From NCBI GenBank assembly GCA_050486545.1, contig JBJHDM010000050.1, positions 1 to 23,134 on the forward strand: DNA of 23,134 nucleotides. The letters run 5' to 3'. The translations under genes and the position numbers were made by a program. Under the pieces are notes generated by a model, which searched no databases, was not told the origin of the DNA, and was given only the letters and a program-made list of their open reading frames with translations. The number at the start of each line of letters is the position of its first letter. The first letter of the stretch is position 1. Origin of the DNA: DAOMNN01 sp050486545 (GTDB lineage: Bacteria; Pseudomonadota; Gammaproteobacteria; Burkholderiales; Rhodocyclaceae). This document shows, one piece after another, positions 14,227-22,812 of the stretch.

Positions 14227-14994
14227 TCAGAATCCGATCGTCTCGCCCTGCTCCAGGGCACGAACGCGCAGGGGTCCCGCGTAGGCCTGAACCTGCGCCA
14301 TGATACGGCGATCCAGGCCCGGTTTGAGGTGGCTGATGTACACCTGGGGCGAGACCTCGATCTCGTCGAGCATCGCGATCAGCATGCTCGGGCAAAGATG
14401 TCGCGACGCCAGTGCCAGACCATGCTGCTCGTTCGGGAACGCCGTTTCCACGATGAGGTGGTCCAACCCGCCCAGCCGATTGATCGCCGCGATCAACTCC
14501 GGACAGTAGGCCGTGTCACCCGTATAGACAAGCTTGGCGTTTCCACTGTCGAGGCAGTATCCCACCGCCGGCACGGTGTGATGCGCGGGCAGGGCCACGA
14601 TGGTCCGGCTTCCCAGATGGACCGGTTCGCCGACCGACAGTGGCTGGAAATGCAGGAACGGATGCTTGCGGTCCGGAATGGCCGTGAAATCCGGCCAGAC
14701 GAGCCAGTTGAATACGTGCGAGCGCAGGATCCGGATGGTTTCGACGGTCGCATGGATCGTCAGCGGCAGATTCCGCACTTCGCCGACCGAATCGACGAGC
14801 AGCGGCATCGACGCGATATGGTCCATATGCGCATGGGTGAGGAAGACGTGGTCGATGCGCAGCAGATCTTCGAACGCAAGATCGCCCACCCCCGTGCCAC
14901 AGTCCACGAGCACGTCGTCATCGACGAGAAAGGACGTGGTCCGCGCACGGTGCCCACCGATTCCGCCACTGCAGCCAAGGACCTTTAGCTTCAT
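14227..14994 (-). CDS. Metallo-beta-lactamase-fold hydrolase (class II cAMP phosphodiesterase / RNase Z-like)
   Basis: The 255-residue protein has a full two-metal ligand set: THAHMDH (H54, H56, D58, H59), H138/H139 (PAHHTVP), D160 (YTGDT) and H222 (ISHLKPG). The overall layout, with LGCSGG at the N-terminus, FETAFPNE-like VETAFPNEQ and SRHLCP, resembles class II cyclic nucleotide phosphodiesterases and RNase Z relatives. The substrate cannot be assigned; a cyclic nucleotide or phosphodiester is likely. The ATG at 14994 is chosen because MKLKVLGCSGG is the usual family start, although its ribosome site is weak. It sits between the FHA and ATPase genes; the 53-bp gap to the ATPase suggests co-transcription. 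Confidence 0.85.
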   Translation of the reverse strand: MKLKVLGCSGGIGGHRARTTSFLVDDDVLVDCGTGVGDLAFEDLLRIDHVFLTHAHMDHIASMPLLVDSVGEVRNLPLTIHATVETIRILRSHVFNWLVWPDFTAIPDRKHPFLHFQPLSVGEPVHLGSRTIVALPAHHTVPAVGYCLDSGNAKLVYTGDTAYCPELIAAINRLGGLDHLIVETAFPNEQHGLALASRHLCPSMLIAMLDEIEVSPQVYISHLKPGLDRRIMAQVQAYAGPLRVRALEQGETIGF

Positions 14995-15177
14995 GTTCGT
15001 GGGTCTTTTGCGGCGCTGCTCCGTGGTCAAATGAAAGTGCCTGTCGATCTGCTTGCCGGATCGCAACCGTCCGGCTTGCTTCGTCGAAGAAACACGACGG
15101 ACCTCCCGCCGGATACCGTTGTCAGGCTACCACCGGACGGCCGTTTGCGACGTGCACTAGCTCACGCCGGTCCTGCA
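14995..15177. other. Intergenic gap between the FHA gene and the metallo-hydrolase gene
   Basis: This is 183 bp without a supportable gene. A short palindrome CTTCGTCGAAG occurs near 15080, and TTGACC appears on the minus strand near 15030, but no paired -10 is present. The metallo-hydrolase may have its own promoter here; none could be placed with confidence. Confidence 0.5.
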
Positions 15178-15921
15178 TCAGCCGCGAAGAAAGAACTCCA
15201 TCTTGACGCCCGCGATCTCCAGGATGTCATGATCCTTGAGGCTGTGCGCCTGGGCATCGAGAGGTTGGCCGTTGAGACGCGGAAATTCGGCACCCTCGAC
15301 GTGCGTGATGAAATAGCCGTGCGGGCGACGCGTGATGACCGCGACCTGATGACCCGGCTTGCCAAGCGAGGTCAGCGACTTGTTGAGCACCAGCTCCCGG
15401 CCCGCATTGGGCCCGCTGAGCACCTGCACCACACCGGTCTGGCTCGATGAAACCGCCTCCTCGGCGGATTTCAGCGCGGACTCGCGCAACTCCGGCGACA
15501 GGATCTGCGTACGCGTGTCGGCATTCGCCTTGCCGGTTCCCTGTGTGATCGTGAAGTCCGGCTCAGGCGGCGAGACCATGACCCCGAGTGCGGCCGTATC
15601 GACGAAATCCGATGCAGCCAGTGCCGGCTGCACGTCGTCGCCAAGGAACTTCAGCCGATACTTGCCGAGTTCGATGATGTCGTTGGGCCGCAGCACGTGC
15701 TTCTTGATCGGCTGTCCGTTCACGTAAGTGCCGTTGGTGCTGTTCAGGTCTTCGAGAAAGGCGTCCTGAAGCAACGTGGTGATCGCCGCGTGCTGTCCGC
15801 TGATCGCCAGATTGTCGATCTGCACGTCGTTGTTCGGCTTGCGCCCGATCGTGATGCGCTCCTTGTCCAGAGGAATTTCCTTCAGGACCAGGCCGTCCAT
15901 GCTGAGGATCAACTTGGGCAT
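15178..15921 (-). CDS. FHA-domain protein with a second, degenerate FHA-like domain
   Basis: The 247-residue protein has a canonical N-terminal FHA domain (about 5-95): GR (26-27), S41, H44 (SGQHAAI), D58 and STNGTYVNG (61-69). These residues read phosphothreonine on partner proteins. A linker (about 100-150) follows. A second domain (about 160-247: SLGKPGHQVAVITRRPHGYFI, LNGQPL, LKDHDILEIAGVKMEFF) keeps the FHA fold pattern but lacks the S..H pair, so it may not bind phosphate. The ATG at 15921 is favoured over an in-frame TTG at 15939. The PP2C phosphatase gene is immediately upstream, so the two probably act on one phospho-signal, but no kinase gene is nearby. Confidence 0.9.
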   Translation of the reverse strand: MPKLILSMDGLVLKEIPLDKERITIGRKPNNDVQIDNLAISGQHAAITTLLQDAFLEDLNSTNGTYVNGQPIKKHVLRPNDIIELGKYRLKFLGDDVQPALAASDFVDTAALGVMVSPPEPDFTITQGTGKANADTRTQILSPELRESALKSAEEAVSSSQTGVVQVLSGPNAGRELVLNKSLTSLGKPGHQVAVITRRPHGYFITHVEGAEFPRLNGQPLDAQAHSLKDHDILEIAGVKMEFFLRG

Positions 15922-15975
15922 TGCAATCGTTCCGTCCAAATGGACAGCGGCCGAATCACCGCCATCCGCAACCAG

Positions 15976-16746
15976 TCATCCGACCACGCGCACGACAACC
16001 ACCGAGATGTTGTCGCGCCCGCCCCGCAGGTTCGCCTTCGCCACCAGCCGTTCGGCAAGGACCTCGACCGGGCAGCCCTCGTCGAGCAGTTCCGCGATCT
16101 CGTCGTCGCCGAGCATGTCGGTGAGCCCGTCGGAACAAAGCAGATACAGGTCGCCCGGGCAGGCCTCGTACGATCCCACATCGGGCGTCAGCGCATAGCT
16201 GACTCCGATCCCGCGGGTGAGCATGCCCTTGAGGGCAGCGACCCGCACGTCTTCTTCGTCTATCATGCCGTCATCGAGTTGCTCCTGCAAGACCGTGTGA
16301 TCGCGCGTAAGCCGTTCAAGCACCGCATTGCGCTTGCGGTAGAGGCGCGAATCCCCAACATGGGCACTCATGAGGCTTTTCTCGAGGAATACGACGGCAA
16401 GCAGCGTGCTGCCCATGCCGACGAGGCCGGGGGTCTCCTGGCTGGTCCGAAAGACTTCGCGGTTCGCGTCGCGCGCCCCGGCGATCAGGGTCTGCCGCGC
16501 CTCTTCGTCGCGCCACCCCGGCCGATACTCCAGTGCAAGCCGGTTATGAACCGCGTCAACGCTGATCCGCGCAGCGACGTCCCCTCCCCGGTAGCCGCCC
16601 ATGCCGTCGGCAAGGATCGCCCATCGCCGCAGCGCATCGATCTCGGCCACGTCCTCGTTGCGTGCCCGCACCCGGCCGACGTCGCTGCGCGTCGCACATT
16701 CGACCCGAACGGGCGCGGGATCGACGTCGCCTTGTTCCATGTTCAT
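15976..16746 (-). CDS. PP2C-family Ser/Thr protein phosphatase (PrpC/Stp1-like)
   Basis: The 256-residue single-domain protein carries the bacterial PP2C motifs in order: RNED (29-32), ADGMGGYRGGD (46-56), GMGSTLLA (110-117), AHVGDSRLY (128-136), LTRDHT (146-151), LCSDGLTDML (203-212) and GGRDNISVVVV (242-252). Metal aspartates D47, D132, D206 and D245 are present, so it should be a Mn/Mg-dependent phosphatase. It removes phosphate from Ser/Thr on proteins in the cytoplasm; the substrate may be the partner read by the FHA protein 54 bp downstream. Only 6 bp separate it from the upstream cyclodeaminase-family gene, so these share a transcript. Confidence 0.93.
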   Translation of the reverse strand: MNMEQGDVDPAPVRVECATRSDVGRVRARNEDVAEIDALRRWAILADGMGGYRGGDVAARISVDAVHNRLALEYRPGWRDEEARQTLIAGARDANREVFRTSQETPGLVGMGSTLLAVVFLEKSLMSAHVGDSRLYRKRNAVLERLTRDHTVLQEQLDDGMIDEEDVRVAALKGMLTRGIGVSYALTPDVGSYEACPGDLYLLCSDGLTDMLGDDEIAELLDEGCPVEVLAERLVAKANLRGGRDNISVVVVRVVG

Positions 16747-16752
16747 CCCCTC

Positions 16753-17709
16753 TCAGTAGGGCAGTGCAGTGCCGGTGACGCCCCGCTGTTGCGCGAGCGC
16801 CAGCAACCCGGAGGCGACGGCAATGTCCTGAATCGCCATCCCCTGCGACTCGAACAAGGTGATCTGGGCGGAGGAGGTGCGTCCCGGCCGGATCCCGGCA
16901 ATCACCTCGCCGAGTTCCACCCAGCGTCCGGAGTGCGTGCGTCCCTTCTCGAGCAGCGGGAGGAGGTCGCCTGCCTCGCGAAGGGCCGTCTCCCGGGAAT
17001 CGACACAAATGACGTCGGCCCGGCGCACGGCCGCCTCGGACAGTTCCTGTCGTGCAAGGCTGTTCGAACCCGCCGCATTGATGTGCATTCCCGGCTCCAG
17101 CCATTCGGCGTCGAACAGCGGCTTCGGCGAGGTCGTGACGGTGACCACGATATCGGAGCCGCGGACAATTTCTTCGGCACCGGCAACCGGCTCGACCGGA
17201 ACACCGGTAACCTCGGCCATGCGCGAGCAGAACGCGGTCAGACGCCCGCGATCACGCGCGAATACCTTGATCCGCTCCATGGCACGAACCGCGCACAAGG
17301 CCAGGATCTGCCCTTCGGCCTGCCATCCGGCACCGAAGACACCCGCGACCCGTGCATCATCGCGCGCCAGCCATTTCGCTGCGATTCCACCAGCCGCACC
17401 GGTTCGCATCATGCCGAGGCGATCGGCTTCGATCACCGCCACCGGATCGCCGCTCGTCGCATCGAACAGGTGCACCCAGAAGCGGGCGCGGCCTCCGGAA
17501 GAGGTGTAGACCTTGAACCCCGAAAGATTCGCACCGGGGACGCCACCCTGGAGCAGGTGCGTGATCGAGCCGGGCAGGCGCACACGTTGCCTCGGATAGT
17601 CCACGACCTCTCCGCGCGCATGGGCGGCCATGACCTCCTCGACGGCGGTGATCACCGTCTTCATGTCCAGCAGTCCGGTCACGTCCCGTTCGGTCAGATA
17701 GATCGTCAT
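16753..17709 (-). CDS. Ornithine cyclodeaminase / mu-crystallin family NAD(P)-dependent enzyme
   Basis: The 318-residue protein is a full-length member of the family. The conserved lysine segment SGFKVYTS (63-70), GMMRTGAAGGIAAKWLAR (99-116) and the Rossmann nucleotide-binding motif GAGWQAEGQ (126-134) are visible, as is the C-terminal ITLFESQGMAIQDIA block. Relatives include ornithine cyclodeaminase, archaeal alanine dehydrogenase and ketimine (pyrroline/piperidine carboxylate) reductases. The sequence alone does not decide among them. GGAG lies six bases before the ATG. It appears to be the first gene of the run with PP2C and FHA, starting after the sucD terminator. Metabolic linkage to them is not evident. 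Confidence 0.88.
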   Translation of the reverse strand: MTIYLTERDVTGLLDMKTVITAVEEVMAAHARGEVVDYPRQRVRLPGSITHLLQGGVPGANLSGFKVYTSSGGRARFWVHLFDATSGDPVAVIEADRLGMMRTGAAGGIAAKWLARDDARVAGVFGAGWQAEGQILALCAVRAMERIKVFARDRGRLTAFCSRMAEVTGVPVEPVAGAEEIVRGSDIVVTVTTSPKPLFDAEWLEPGMHINAAGSNSLARQELSEAAVRRADVICVDSRETALREAGDLLPLLEKGRTHSGRWVELGEVIAGIRPGRTSSAQITLFESQGMAIQDIAVASGLLALAQQRGVTGTALPY

Positions 17710-17787
17710 TCGAGTCTCCAGAGGAATCCATCATGCGCGAGCGCACCCGCTTCCATTGTAGCGCCGCATTCCGTTCCCTCCCGAAAC

Positions 17788-17813
17788 GCAAAAGCGCCGG
17801 ACCGGCCGGCGCT
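17788..17813 (-). terminator. Rho-independent terminator of sucCD
   Basis: AGCGCCGG (17793-17800) pairs perfectly with CCGGCGCT (17806-17813) around a 5-base loop. On the minus strand the stem is followed by TTTTGCGTTT. It lies 35 bp after the sucD stop, between the sucCD operon and the cyclodeaminase-family gene. Confidence 0.85.
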
Positions 17814-17847
17814 CTTGCATGGATGCCCGAGGCAAACCGAAAGCGGA

Positions 17848-18741
17848 TCAGATCAGTCCCTTGAGCAGTTTGCCCATCTCCGACGGATCACGGGTCACGG
17901 TGAAACCGCACTCTTCCATGATGGCGAGCTTGGCGTCGGCCGTGTCGGCACCCCCGGAGATCAGCGCACCGGCGTGGCCCATGCGCTTGCCGGCCGGTGC
18001 GGTGACGCCTGCGATGAAGCCGACCACCGGCTTCTTCATGTTCTCCTTGCACCACAAAGCGGCCTCGGCCTCGTCGGGCCCGCCGATCTCGCCGATCATG
18101 ATGACCGCATCGGTATCCGGATCGTCGTTGAACATCTTCATCACGTCGATGTGCTTGAGACCGTTGATCGGGTCGCCGCCGATGCCGACCGCAGAAGATT
18201 GCCCCAGGCCGATCTCGGTGAGCTGTGCGACCGCCTCGTAGGTCAGGGTGCCGGAGCGGGAAACCACGCCAATGCGGCCCTTGCGGTGGATGTGGCCCGG
18301 CATGATGCCGATCTTGATCTCGTCGGGCGTGATCAGGCCCGGGCAGTTCGGGCCCAGCAGCAGCGTTTCCTTGCCGCCTTTGGCCACCTTCTGCTTCATC
18401 TTGTTGCGCACGACGAGCATGTCGCGCACAGGGATACCCTCGGTGATGCAGATCACCAGGTCCAGGTCGGCCTCGCACGCCTCCCAGATCGCAGCGGCGG
18501 CCCCGGCGGGCGGAACGTAGATGACGGAAACCGTCGCGCCCTGGGCCTCCTTGGCTTCCTTCACGCTGGCATAGATCGGAATGCCCTCGAACTCTTCACC
18601 CGCCTTCTTCGGGTTCACGCCGGCGACGAAGCAGTTCGCGCCGTTGGCGTATTCGCGGCACTTCGAGGTGTGGAACATCCCGGTCTTGCCGGTAATGCCC
18701 TGGGTGATGACTTTGGTGTCTTTGTTGATCAGGATGGACAT
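17848..18741 (-). CDS. sucD: Succinyl-CoA synthetase alpha subunit
   Basis: The 297-residue SucD binds CoA and carries the phosphohistidine of succinyl-CoA synthetase, the TCA-cycle step that makes ATP/GTP from succinyl-CoA. It shows the CoA-binding GITGKTGMFHT (15-25), GPNCPGL (130-136), GVVSRSGTLTYEA (158-170) and GHAGALISGGADTADAK with the phosphorylated H256. The ATG at 18741 has AAGGAG seven bases upstream, which overlaps the end of sucC; the sucC stop is 11 nt away. The terminator follows. The gene is complete and of normal length. Confidence 0.97.
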   Translation of the reverse strand: MSILINKDTKVITQGITGKTGMFHTSKCREYANGANCFVAGVNPKKAGEEFEGIPIYASVKEAKEAQGATVSVIYVPPAGAAAAIWEACEADLDLVICITEGIPVRDMLVVRNKMKQKVAKGGKETLLLGPNCPGLITPDEIKIGIMPGHIHRKGRIGVVSRSGTLTYEAVAQLTEIGLGQSSAVGIGGDPINGLKHIDVMKMFNDDPDTDAVIMIGEIGGPDEAEAALWCKENMKKPVVGFIAGVTAPAGKRMGHAGALISGGADTADAKLAIMEECGFTVTRDPSEMGKLLKGLI

Positions 18742-18752
18742 TCGGACTCTCC

Positions 18753-19913
18753 TTACTGGACCGCAGCGACGATCTTGGTTGCGGCTTCCGCCATGGTGTC
18801 GGCCGAGATGATCGGCAGGCCGGATTCGGCCAGGATCTTCTTGCCGATCTCCTCGTTGGTGCCCTTCATGCGCACCACCAGCGGAACGGAGAGATGCACT
18901 TCGCGCGCGGCCGTGACCACGCCTTCGGCGATCGTGTCGCAACGCATGATGCCGCCGAAGATGTTCACCAGGATGCCCTTCACCTTGGGGTTCTTGAGCA
19001 TGATCTTGAAGGCCTCGGTGACCTTCTCGGTCGTGGCGCCACCGCCGACATCCAGGAAGTTGGCCGGCTCGGCACCGAAGAGCTTGATCGTGTCCATCGT
19101 CGCCATGGCCAGGCCGGCGCCGTTGACCAGGCAGCCGATGTTGCCATCGAGACTGATGTAGGCGAGATCGAACTTGGAGGCTTCGAGTTCGTCCGGGTCC
19201 TCTTCGTCCAGGTCACGGTACTCGACGATCTCGGGATGACGGTACAGCGCATTCGAGTCGAAGTTGAACTTCGCGTCGAGCGCCTTGATGTTGCCGTTGC
19301 CTTCGAGGATCAGCGGGTTGATCTCGGCCAGCGAAGCGTCCGTCTCCATGTAGCACGTATAGAGCTTCTTGAGCGTGTCGACGGCCTGCGCCAGGGACGC
19401 TTCGGGCACGCCGATGCCACGGGCCAGTTCGTTCGCCTGTGCGTCGGTGAGGCCGGCCAGCGGGTCGACGAAAACCTTGATGATCTTCTCGGGGGTCTTC
19501 GCAGCGACTTCCTCGATATCCATGCCTCCCTCGGACGAGGCCATCATCGCGACCTTCTGGGTGGCACGGTCGGTCAGCGCCGCAACGTAGTATTCTTTCC
19601 GGATGTCCGCGCCTTCCTCGATCAGCAGGCGGCGAACGAGTTGTCCCTCCGGACCGGTCTGGTGCGTCACGAGCTGCATGCCCAGGATCTCGCCGGCACG
19701 GGCCTGAACCTCGTGCAGCGACTTGGCGACCTTGACGCCACCGCCCTTGCCCCGACCGCCTGCGTGGATCTGGGCCTTGACCACCCACACGCTGCCGCCG
19801 AGTTCCTCGGCCGCCTTGACCGCCTCGTCGACGGAGAAGCACGCCTTGCCCTTCGGCGTGACGACACCGAACTTTCTCAGTATTTCTTTTGCCTGGTACT
19901 CATGAATCTTCAT
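18753..19913 (-). CDS. sucC: Succinyl-CoA synthetase beta subunit (ADP-forming)
   Basis: The 386-residue SucC forms the nucleotide- and succinate-binding half of the enzyme with SucD. The ATP-grasp domain begins MKIHEYQAKEIL and holds K46 and GRGKGGG (53-59). The C-terminal flavodoxin-like domain includes NGAGLAMATMD, LDVGGGAT, VNIFGGIMRCDTIAEGVV and GTNEEIGKKIL. Length matches the family (about 388). sucC precedes sucD, the usual order. A 242-bp gap upstream carries a likely promoter, so sucCD is probably a two-gene operon ending at the terminator after sucD. Confidence 0.97.
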   Translation of the reverse strand: MKIHEYQAKEILRKFGVVTPKGKACFSVDEAVKAAEELGGSVWVVKAQIHAGGRGKGGGVKVAKSLHEVQARAGEILGMQLVTHQTGPEGQLVRRLLIEEGADIRKEYYVAALTDRATQKVAMMASSEGGMDIEEVAAKTPEKIIKVFVDPLAGLTDAQANELARGIGVPEASLAQAVDTLKKLYTCYMETDASLAEINPLILEGNGNIKALDAKFNFDSNALYRHPEIVEYRDLDEEDPDELEASKFDLAYISLDGNIGCLVNGAGLAMATMDTIKLFGAEPANFLDVGGGATTEKVTEAFKIMLKNPKVKGILVNIFGGIMRCDTIAEGVVTAAREVHLSVPLVVRMKGTNEEIGKKILAESGLPIISADTMAEAATKIVAAVQ

Positions 19914-20094
19914 GATTGCCCTTCGATCGAAGTTGCGGCGACGGGTTCGGCCGCAAACTGGTTGGTGGGACGCTTCGGAGATTCACTCCGCGACACATGC
20001 CGGCTCCCTCATCCGGCAAATGCCGCCGCCGGCCATCGAATCGGCCCGGCTCGCCTCGAGACGCCATCCGAAACACCACGGGCACCGCCTTGAG

Positions 20095-20131
20095 AACGGT
20101 CAATTATAACCGTTTTCTCGCACTGCAATAT
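20095..20131 (-). promoter_or_regulatory. Candidate sucC promoter within a small inverted repeat
   Basis: A consensus -10 TATAAT (20108-20103, minus strand) lies about 190 bp upstream of sucC. It is flanked by inverted arms AACGGT (20095-20100) and ACCGTT (20109-20114), an operator-like arrangement. The -35 is weak (TATTGC at 16 bp or ATATTG at 17 bp), suggesting activator dependence if the promoter is real. Confidence 0.45.
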
Positions 20132-20133
20132 CG

Positions 20134-20150
20134 ACGGCTCGGCAAGCCGT
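20134..20150 (-). terminator. Short hairpin after the gamma-glutamyltransferase gene
   Basis: ACGGCT (20134-20139) pairs with AGCCGT (20145-20150) around a 5-base loop, 6 bp past the ggt stop. No T-run follows on the minus strand, so intrinsic termination would be weak. Confidence 0.35.
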
Positions 20151-20155
20151 ATACC

Positions 20156-21979
20156 TCATTCACCCATCACGATGCCCTCGCGACGCGGGTCGGCCCCGCC
20201 GAAGAATCCGTCTTCACCGCGCCGGATCACCTGAACGCCGCTGGTCAGGTCGCGCTCGCGCACGTCATGCCCGCCCGCCTCGAGCGCCTGGATCGTCGTT
20301 CGCGGAAAGCGGTCGGCCTCGAGAAACACCGGGCCGCCGAAAGTGACCGCATGGGGAAGCCCAAGGGCATGCTGCGCATCCAGGCCCCATTCGAGCATCG
20401 CGATCAGCGTGCGGGCGGTGTAGTGGATGATCGCCGCCCCGCCGGGCGATCCGAGACTTGCGACGAATCTCCCGCTGTCGCGCTCGAAGACCAGCGTCGG
20501 ACTCATGCTCGAGCGCGGCCGCTTGCCCGGCTCGACTCGATTGGCGACCGGATCGCCGTTGTCGCTTCGTGGTGCGAACGAGAAATCCGTCAGCTCGTTG
20601 TTCAGCAGATAGCCTCCCGGCAGGCCCGTTCCACCATCGGCAAGGATCCGCGCGCCAAACGCCGACTCGATCGTCGTCGTCATCGCCAGCGCATTTCCCT
20701 CGGCGTCGACGATGCTGATATGGCTGGTCCCGGACTCCGGCTGGACGGTCTGGCTGGCACGCACCCCGGCCACCGCGCCGGGCCGCCCTGGCGGCGCGGC
20801 GCCCATGCTGCGGGGGCCGATCAGTCGGGCGCGTCGATCGAGGTAGGCGGGATCGAGCATCGCCTCCCAGTCTCCTCCCGGCGCATCCACGAAATCCGGA
20901 TCGGCGATGTAGCGTGCACGATCCGCGAACGCCAGCCTCGAGGCCTCGATGAAGCGGTGCAACCAATCGGCTCCAGGAAGACCGTCGTCCAGCGGTTCGG
21001 CCACCCCACCCCCCTGTTCAAGGATGCCCAGGATCTGCATCACCGTCAGGTGGCCCGACGACGGGGGCGGAAAACCGCATACCCGCCACAGCTGCCAGGC
21101 GGTACAGATCGCCTCGCGCCGGATCGGTTCGTAGGCTGCCAGGTCGGCCTCGTCGATCAGGCCCGGCCGCACGGGATGATGACGCACACGATCGACCAGA
21201 TCGCGGGCGATCGGCCCGACGTAGAACGCCTCGCCGCCTTGCCGGGAGATTCTCCGGAGGATCTCGGCCAGGGCCGGGTTGCGCAGCACATGCCCGATCG
21301 GGAGCGCCTGACCGGCATCATCATAAAAGTACCGGGCGGCAGCCGGATTCCTGCGTAGCGCCTCGTCACCATCGAGCAACGCATGCAGCCTGGGGCTGAT
21401 GGGAAAGCCCTGCTCGGCCAGCCGGATCGCCGGAGCGAAGAGCGTCTCCCACGGCAGTTTTCCATACTTCCGATGGACCCGCTCGAGCATGGCGACGACC
21501 CCCGGCACGCCGACCGAAAGGCCGCTCTCGACGGCATCCATGAACGCCAGCGGCTCTCCGGACGGTTCGAGGAACAGGCCCTCGTGCGCCGTCGAGGGCG
21601 CCGTTTCCCGTCCGTCCCAGGCGGTCACGTCCTGACCGTCGAAATGCAGCAGGAAGGCGCCTCCGCCGATCCCACTCGACTGCGGCTCCACCAGGGTGAG
21701 AACCATCTGAACGGCAATGGCCGCATCGACTGCGGAGCCCCCCGCGCGCAACACCTGATCGCCCGCGTCGGTTGCCAGCGGGTTGGCCGCGGCGACCGCG
21801 AACCGCACTCCCCGCCATTGCGGGCGCTGCGCAAACCCGGAAGCGGGTTCCGGCTGGACCGGCACCACGTAGGCGAGTCCGCCGCGTGCAGCCGCGCCGG
21901 AGGTCCATAGCGCTCCGGCCACGAGCGCGACGCATAGGGCGAGACACCATCGTGCCCCTTCGTTCGATCGCCGTCGCAT
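20156..21979 (-). CDS. ggt: Gamma-glutamyltransferase, secreted
   Basis: The 607-residue proenzyme cleaves or transfers the gamma-glutamyl group of glutathione and related compounds in the periplasm. An N-terminal signal peptide is clear (basic MRRRSNEGARW, then a hydrophobic stretch to AAARG at about 28-33). Substrate-binding R124 is in WDGRETAP. The autoprocessing nucleophile is T418 in ESGTSHISIVDAEGNALAMTTTIES. RPRSSMSPTL and GSPGGAAII are further signature blocks. The protein should split at T418 into two subunits. The ATG at 21979 has a strong AGGAGGT ribosome site seven bases upstream. A 49-bp gap separates it from the DUF2889 gene, so they may be co-transcribed. Confidence 0.95.
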   Translation of the reverse strand: MRRRSNEGARWCLALCVALVAGALWTSGAAARGGLAYVVPVQPEPASGFAQRPQWRGVRFAVAAANPLATDAGDQVLRAGGSAVDAAIAVQMVLTLVEPQSSGIGGGAFLLHFDGQDVTAWDGRETAPSTAHEGLFLEPSGEPLAFMDAVESGLSVGVPGVVAMLERVHRKYGKLPWETLFAPAIRLAEQGFPISPRLHALLDGDEALRRNPAAARYFYDDAGQALPIGHVLRNPALAEILRRISRQGGEAFYVGPIARDLVDRVRHHPVRPGLIDEADLAAYEPIRREAICTAWQLWRVCGFPPPSSGHLTVMQILGILEQGGGVAEPLDDGLPGADWLHRFIEASRLAFADRARYIADPDFVDAPGGDWEAMLDPAYLDRRARLIGPRSMGAAPPGRPGAVAGVRASQTVQPESGTSHISIVDAEGNALAMTTTIESAFGARILADGGTGLPGGYLLNNELTDFSFAPRSDNGDPVANRVEPGKRPRSSMSPTLVFERDSGRFVASLGSPGGAAIIHYTARTLIAMLEWGLDAQHALGLPHAVTFGGPVFLEADRFPRTTIQALEAGGHDVRERDLTSGVQVIRRGEDGFFGGADPRREGIVMGE

Positions 21980-22028
21980 GATTCACACCTCCTCGCCCTT
22001 GTTCGAGGGCCGCACGCACCGGCCACGC

Positions 22029-22583
22029 TTACGAATCGTCGGTGCGACTCCGGTACCAACGTGGGTAGTAGCGGCGAACCGTTTCCGACGACGTCTCGAG
22101 CGCATGGCAACGATCGAGCTGAAACGGCTTGTCGCCCCCATCCGCGTTGTCGCGCTGAAAGGTCGCATAGGTCTGGATGGCCGCCGTAGGCAGGCTCAGC
22201 AGCATCTCCGTGAGATGGGTGCACCCGCGCACATCGGCGAACATCTCGCCCACGGTCTGTCGAAATCCGCGCAGCAGATTGAGTCCGATCAATCGACGGT
22301 AGGCCGGACCGATGAGATCGCACCCCCCAGGATAGGGAACCCGGTCGGAACAGGCTTCCGCATCCGTGATATTGAACGCGGCATCGAGCGTGATCCGCAC
22401 ACGCATGCGATGCACGGGGTCGCCGGCCGCGCGCAAGCCGGACGCCAGCGGATAATCCACGTCCTTGACGTCCTCCAGCATGGCATCGAGTTCCAGGCAG
22501 CCATCGTCGCGGCGATAGCCTTCGACGACGATGCGGCGCGTATGGACTTTTTCGCGCGGACGCTTGGGGTCGGAAAGTGGCAT
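22029..22583 (-). CDS. DUF2889 family protein, function unknown
   Basis: The 184-residue protein matches the DUF2889 pattern I recall: an N-terminal IVVEGYRRDDGCLELDAML block, DVKDVDYP, MRVRITLD, YRRLIGLNLLRGFRQTVGEMFADVRGCTHLTEML and LPTAAIQTYATF. There is no signal peptide or membrane segment, so it is probably cytoplasmic. The family has no established function. The C-terminus (HALETSSETVRRYYPRWYR) resembles the usual C.al...g..v...yP.wy ending. It precedes ggt on the same strand; the gene to its right diverges. The start lacks a good ribosome site but gives the expected N-terminus. Confidence 0.85.
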   Translation of the reverse strand: MPLSDPKRPREKVHTRRIVVEGYRRDDGCLELDAMLEDVKDVDYPLASGLRAAGDPVHRMRVRITLDAAFNITDAEACSDRVPYPGGCDLIGPAYRRLIGLNLLRGFRQTVGEMFADVRGCTHLTEMLLSLPTAAIQTYATFQRDNADGGDKPFQLDRCHALETSSETVRRYYPRWYRSRTDDS

Positions 22584-22812
22584 GTTACTGAAGCGTACGG
22601 TAACGTATGGAATGGATGATCATACCGCCAATCGGACGGACATGCAGGCGCCGCCGCCCGGACCGACACGCCCCGGAGACGGCAATTCGGACGGCGTCTA
22701 TGCGAAAGATCACGCACAGAGCCATTCTGGCGCCCCGAATATCGTCATATTCCGAGCGTTTACGGGCGACTTTCTTTACAATCATGTGCGAATTGACCGA
22801 TCCGCCTCTACG
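22584..22812. other. Divergent intergenic region between the DUF2889 gene and the FimV-like gene
   Basis: This 229-bp stretch should carry promoters for both directions. On the plus strand TACAAT occurs near 22774 about 35 bp before the FimV-like ATG, but without a good -35. No RNA gene or repeat was recognised. Confidence 0.4.

Noticed and set aside
15697..19161. A very long plus-strand open frame (over 1,100 codons) across the FHA, PP2C, cyclodeaminase and sucD genes
   Set aside because: It is antisense to five well-supported genes, crosses the sucCD terminator, and shows no recognisable domain. It is an artefact of GC-rich codon use.
22740..22812. Plus-strand promoter for the FimV-like gene
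   Set aside because: TACAAT is present near 22774 but no -35 with acceptable spacing could be found.
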